Source: Comamonadaceae bacterium (lineage in GTDB: Bacteria; Pseudomonadota; Gammaproteobacteria; Burkholderiales; Burkholderiaceae_C). Taken from it: a stretch of DNA of 6,349 nt. Under the pieces are notes generated by a model. That model saw only the letters and a list, made by a program, of their open reading frames with translations, made no database searches and was not told the DNA's origin. Below, in pieces: positions 6,340 to 6,349 of the stretch. Position numbers and translations under genes: made by a program. The number at the start of each line of letters is the position of its first letter. Position 1 is the first letter of the stretch. The stretch lies in assembly GCA_947460165.1 (NCBI GenBank), contig CANHKH010000203.1, positions 1 through 6,349 of the forward strand, read 5' to 3'.

Positions 6340-6349
6340 CAGAGGCGAC

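Noticed and set aside
1..6349. CRISPR arrays, tRNA or rRNA genes, insertion sequences, toxin-antitoxin or defence genes
   Set aside because: Nothing in the window supports any of these: no regular repeat-spacer pattern, no transposase motifs, and almost all of it is explained by five metabolic and transport genes.

Overview
The window reads as chromosomal DNA of a high-GC betaproteobacterium. Burkholderiales is most likely, perhaps Comamonadaceae or a Bordetella-like genus. This rests on the strong G/C bias at third codon positions, two Bug-family (TctC-type) periplasmic binding proteins, a class greatly expanded in that order, and the pairing of these with MmgE/PrpD-family enzymes. No mobile element, tRNA, rRNA or CRISPR array was seen.

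Layout: (1) 1-1272, minus strand: an MmgE/PrpD-family enzyme that runs off the left edge, lacking roughly the last 25 residues. (2) 1273-1394: a divergent intergenic region with a possible sigma70 promoter and a CTTG-N12-CAAG dyad. (3) 1395-4743, plus strand: a compact three-gene cluster of a Bug protein (327 aa), a second MmgE/PrpD enzyme (453 aa, TTG start overlapping the previous stop) and a second Bug protein (327 aa). (4) 4744-4930: a convergent intergenic region with a strong two-way hairpin terminator. (5) 4931-6313, minus strand: a complete 12-helix APC-superfamily amino acid permease, with a short inverted repeat directly before its start codon.

The unit of interest is the divergent four-gene cluster. 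Two MmgE/PrpD paralogues, with about half of core residues identical by eye, are each paired with a Bug-type binding protein. Bug proteins usually capture small carboxylates in the periplasm. MmgE/PrpD enzymes dehydrate, isomerise, epimerise or decarboxylate di- and tricarboxylates in the cytoplasm. The simplest reading is a catabolic locus for an organic acid, possibly two related acids or two stereoisomers. The membrane transporter (TctA/TctB-like) is not in the window.

Both enzymes share substitutions at positions known to be catalytic in cis-aconitate decarboxylase: Arg for Lys, Tyr for His, Phe for Tyr, and an altered DxDDT motif. They are therefore unlikely to be ordinary 2-methylcitrate dehydratases. 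The actual substrate cannot be read from the sequence. The APC permease is probably an independent transcription unit.
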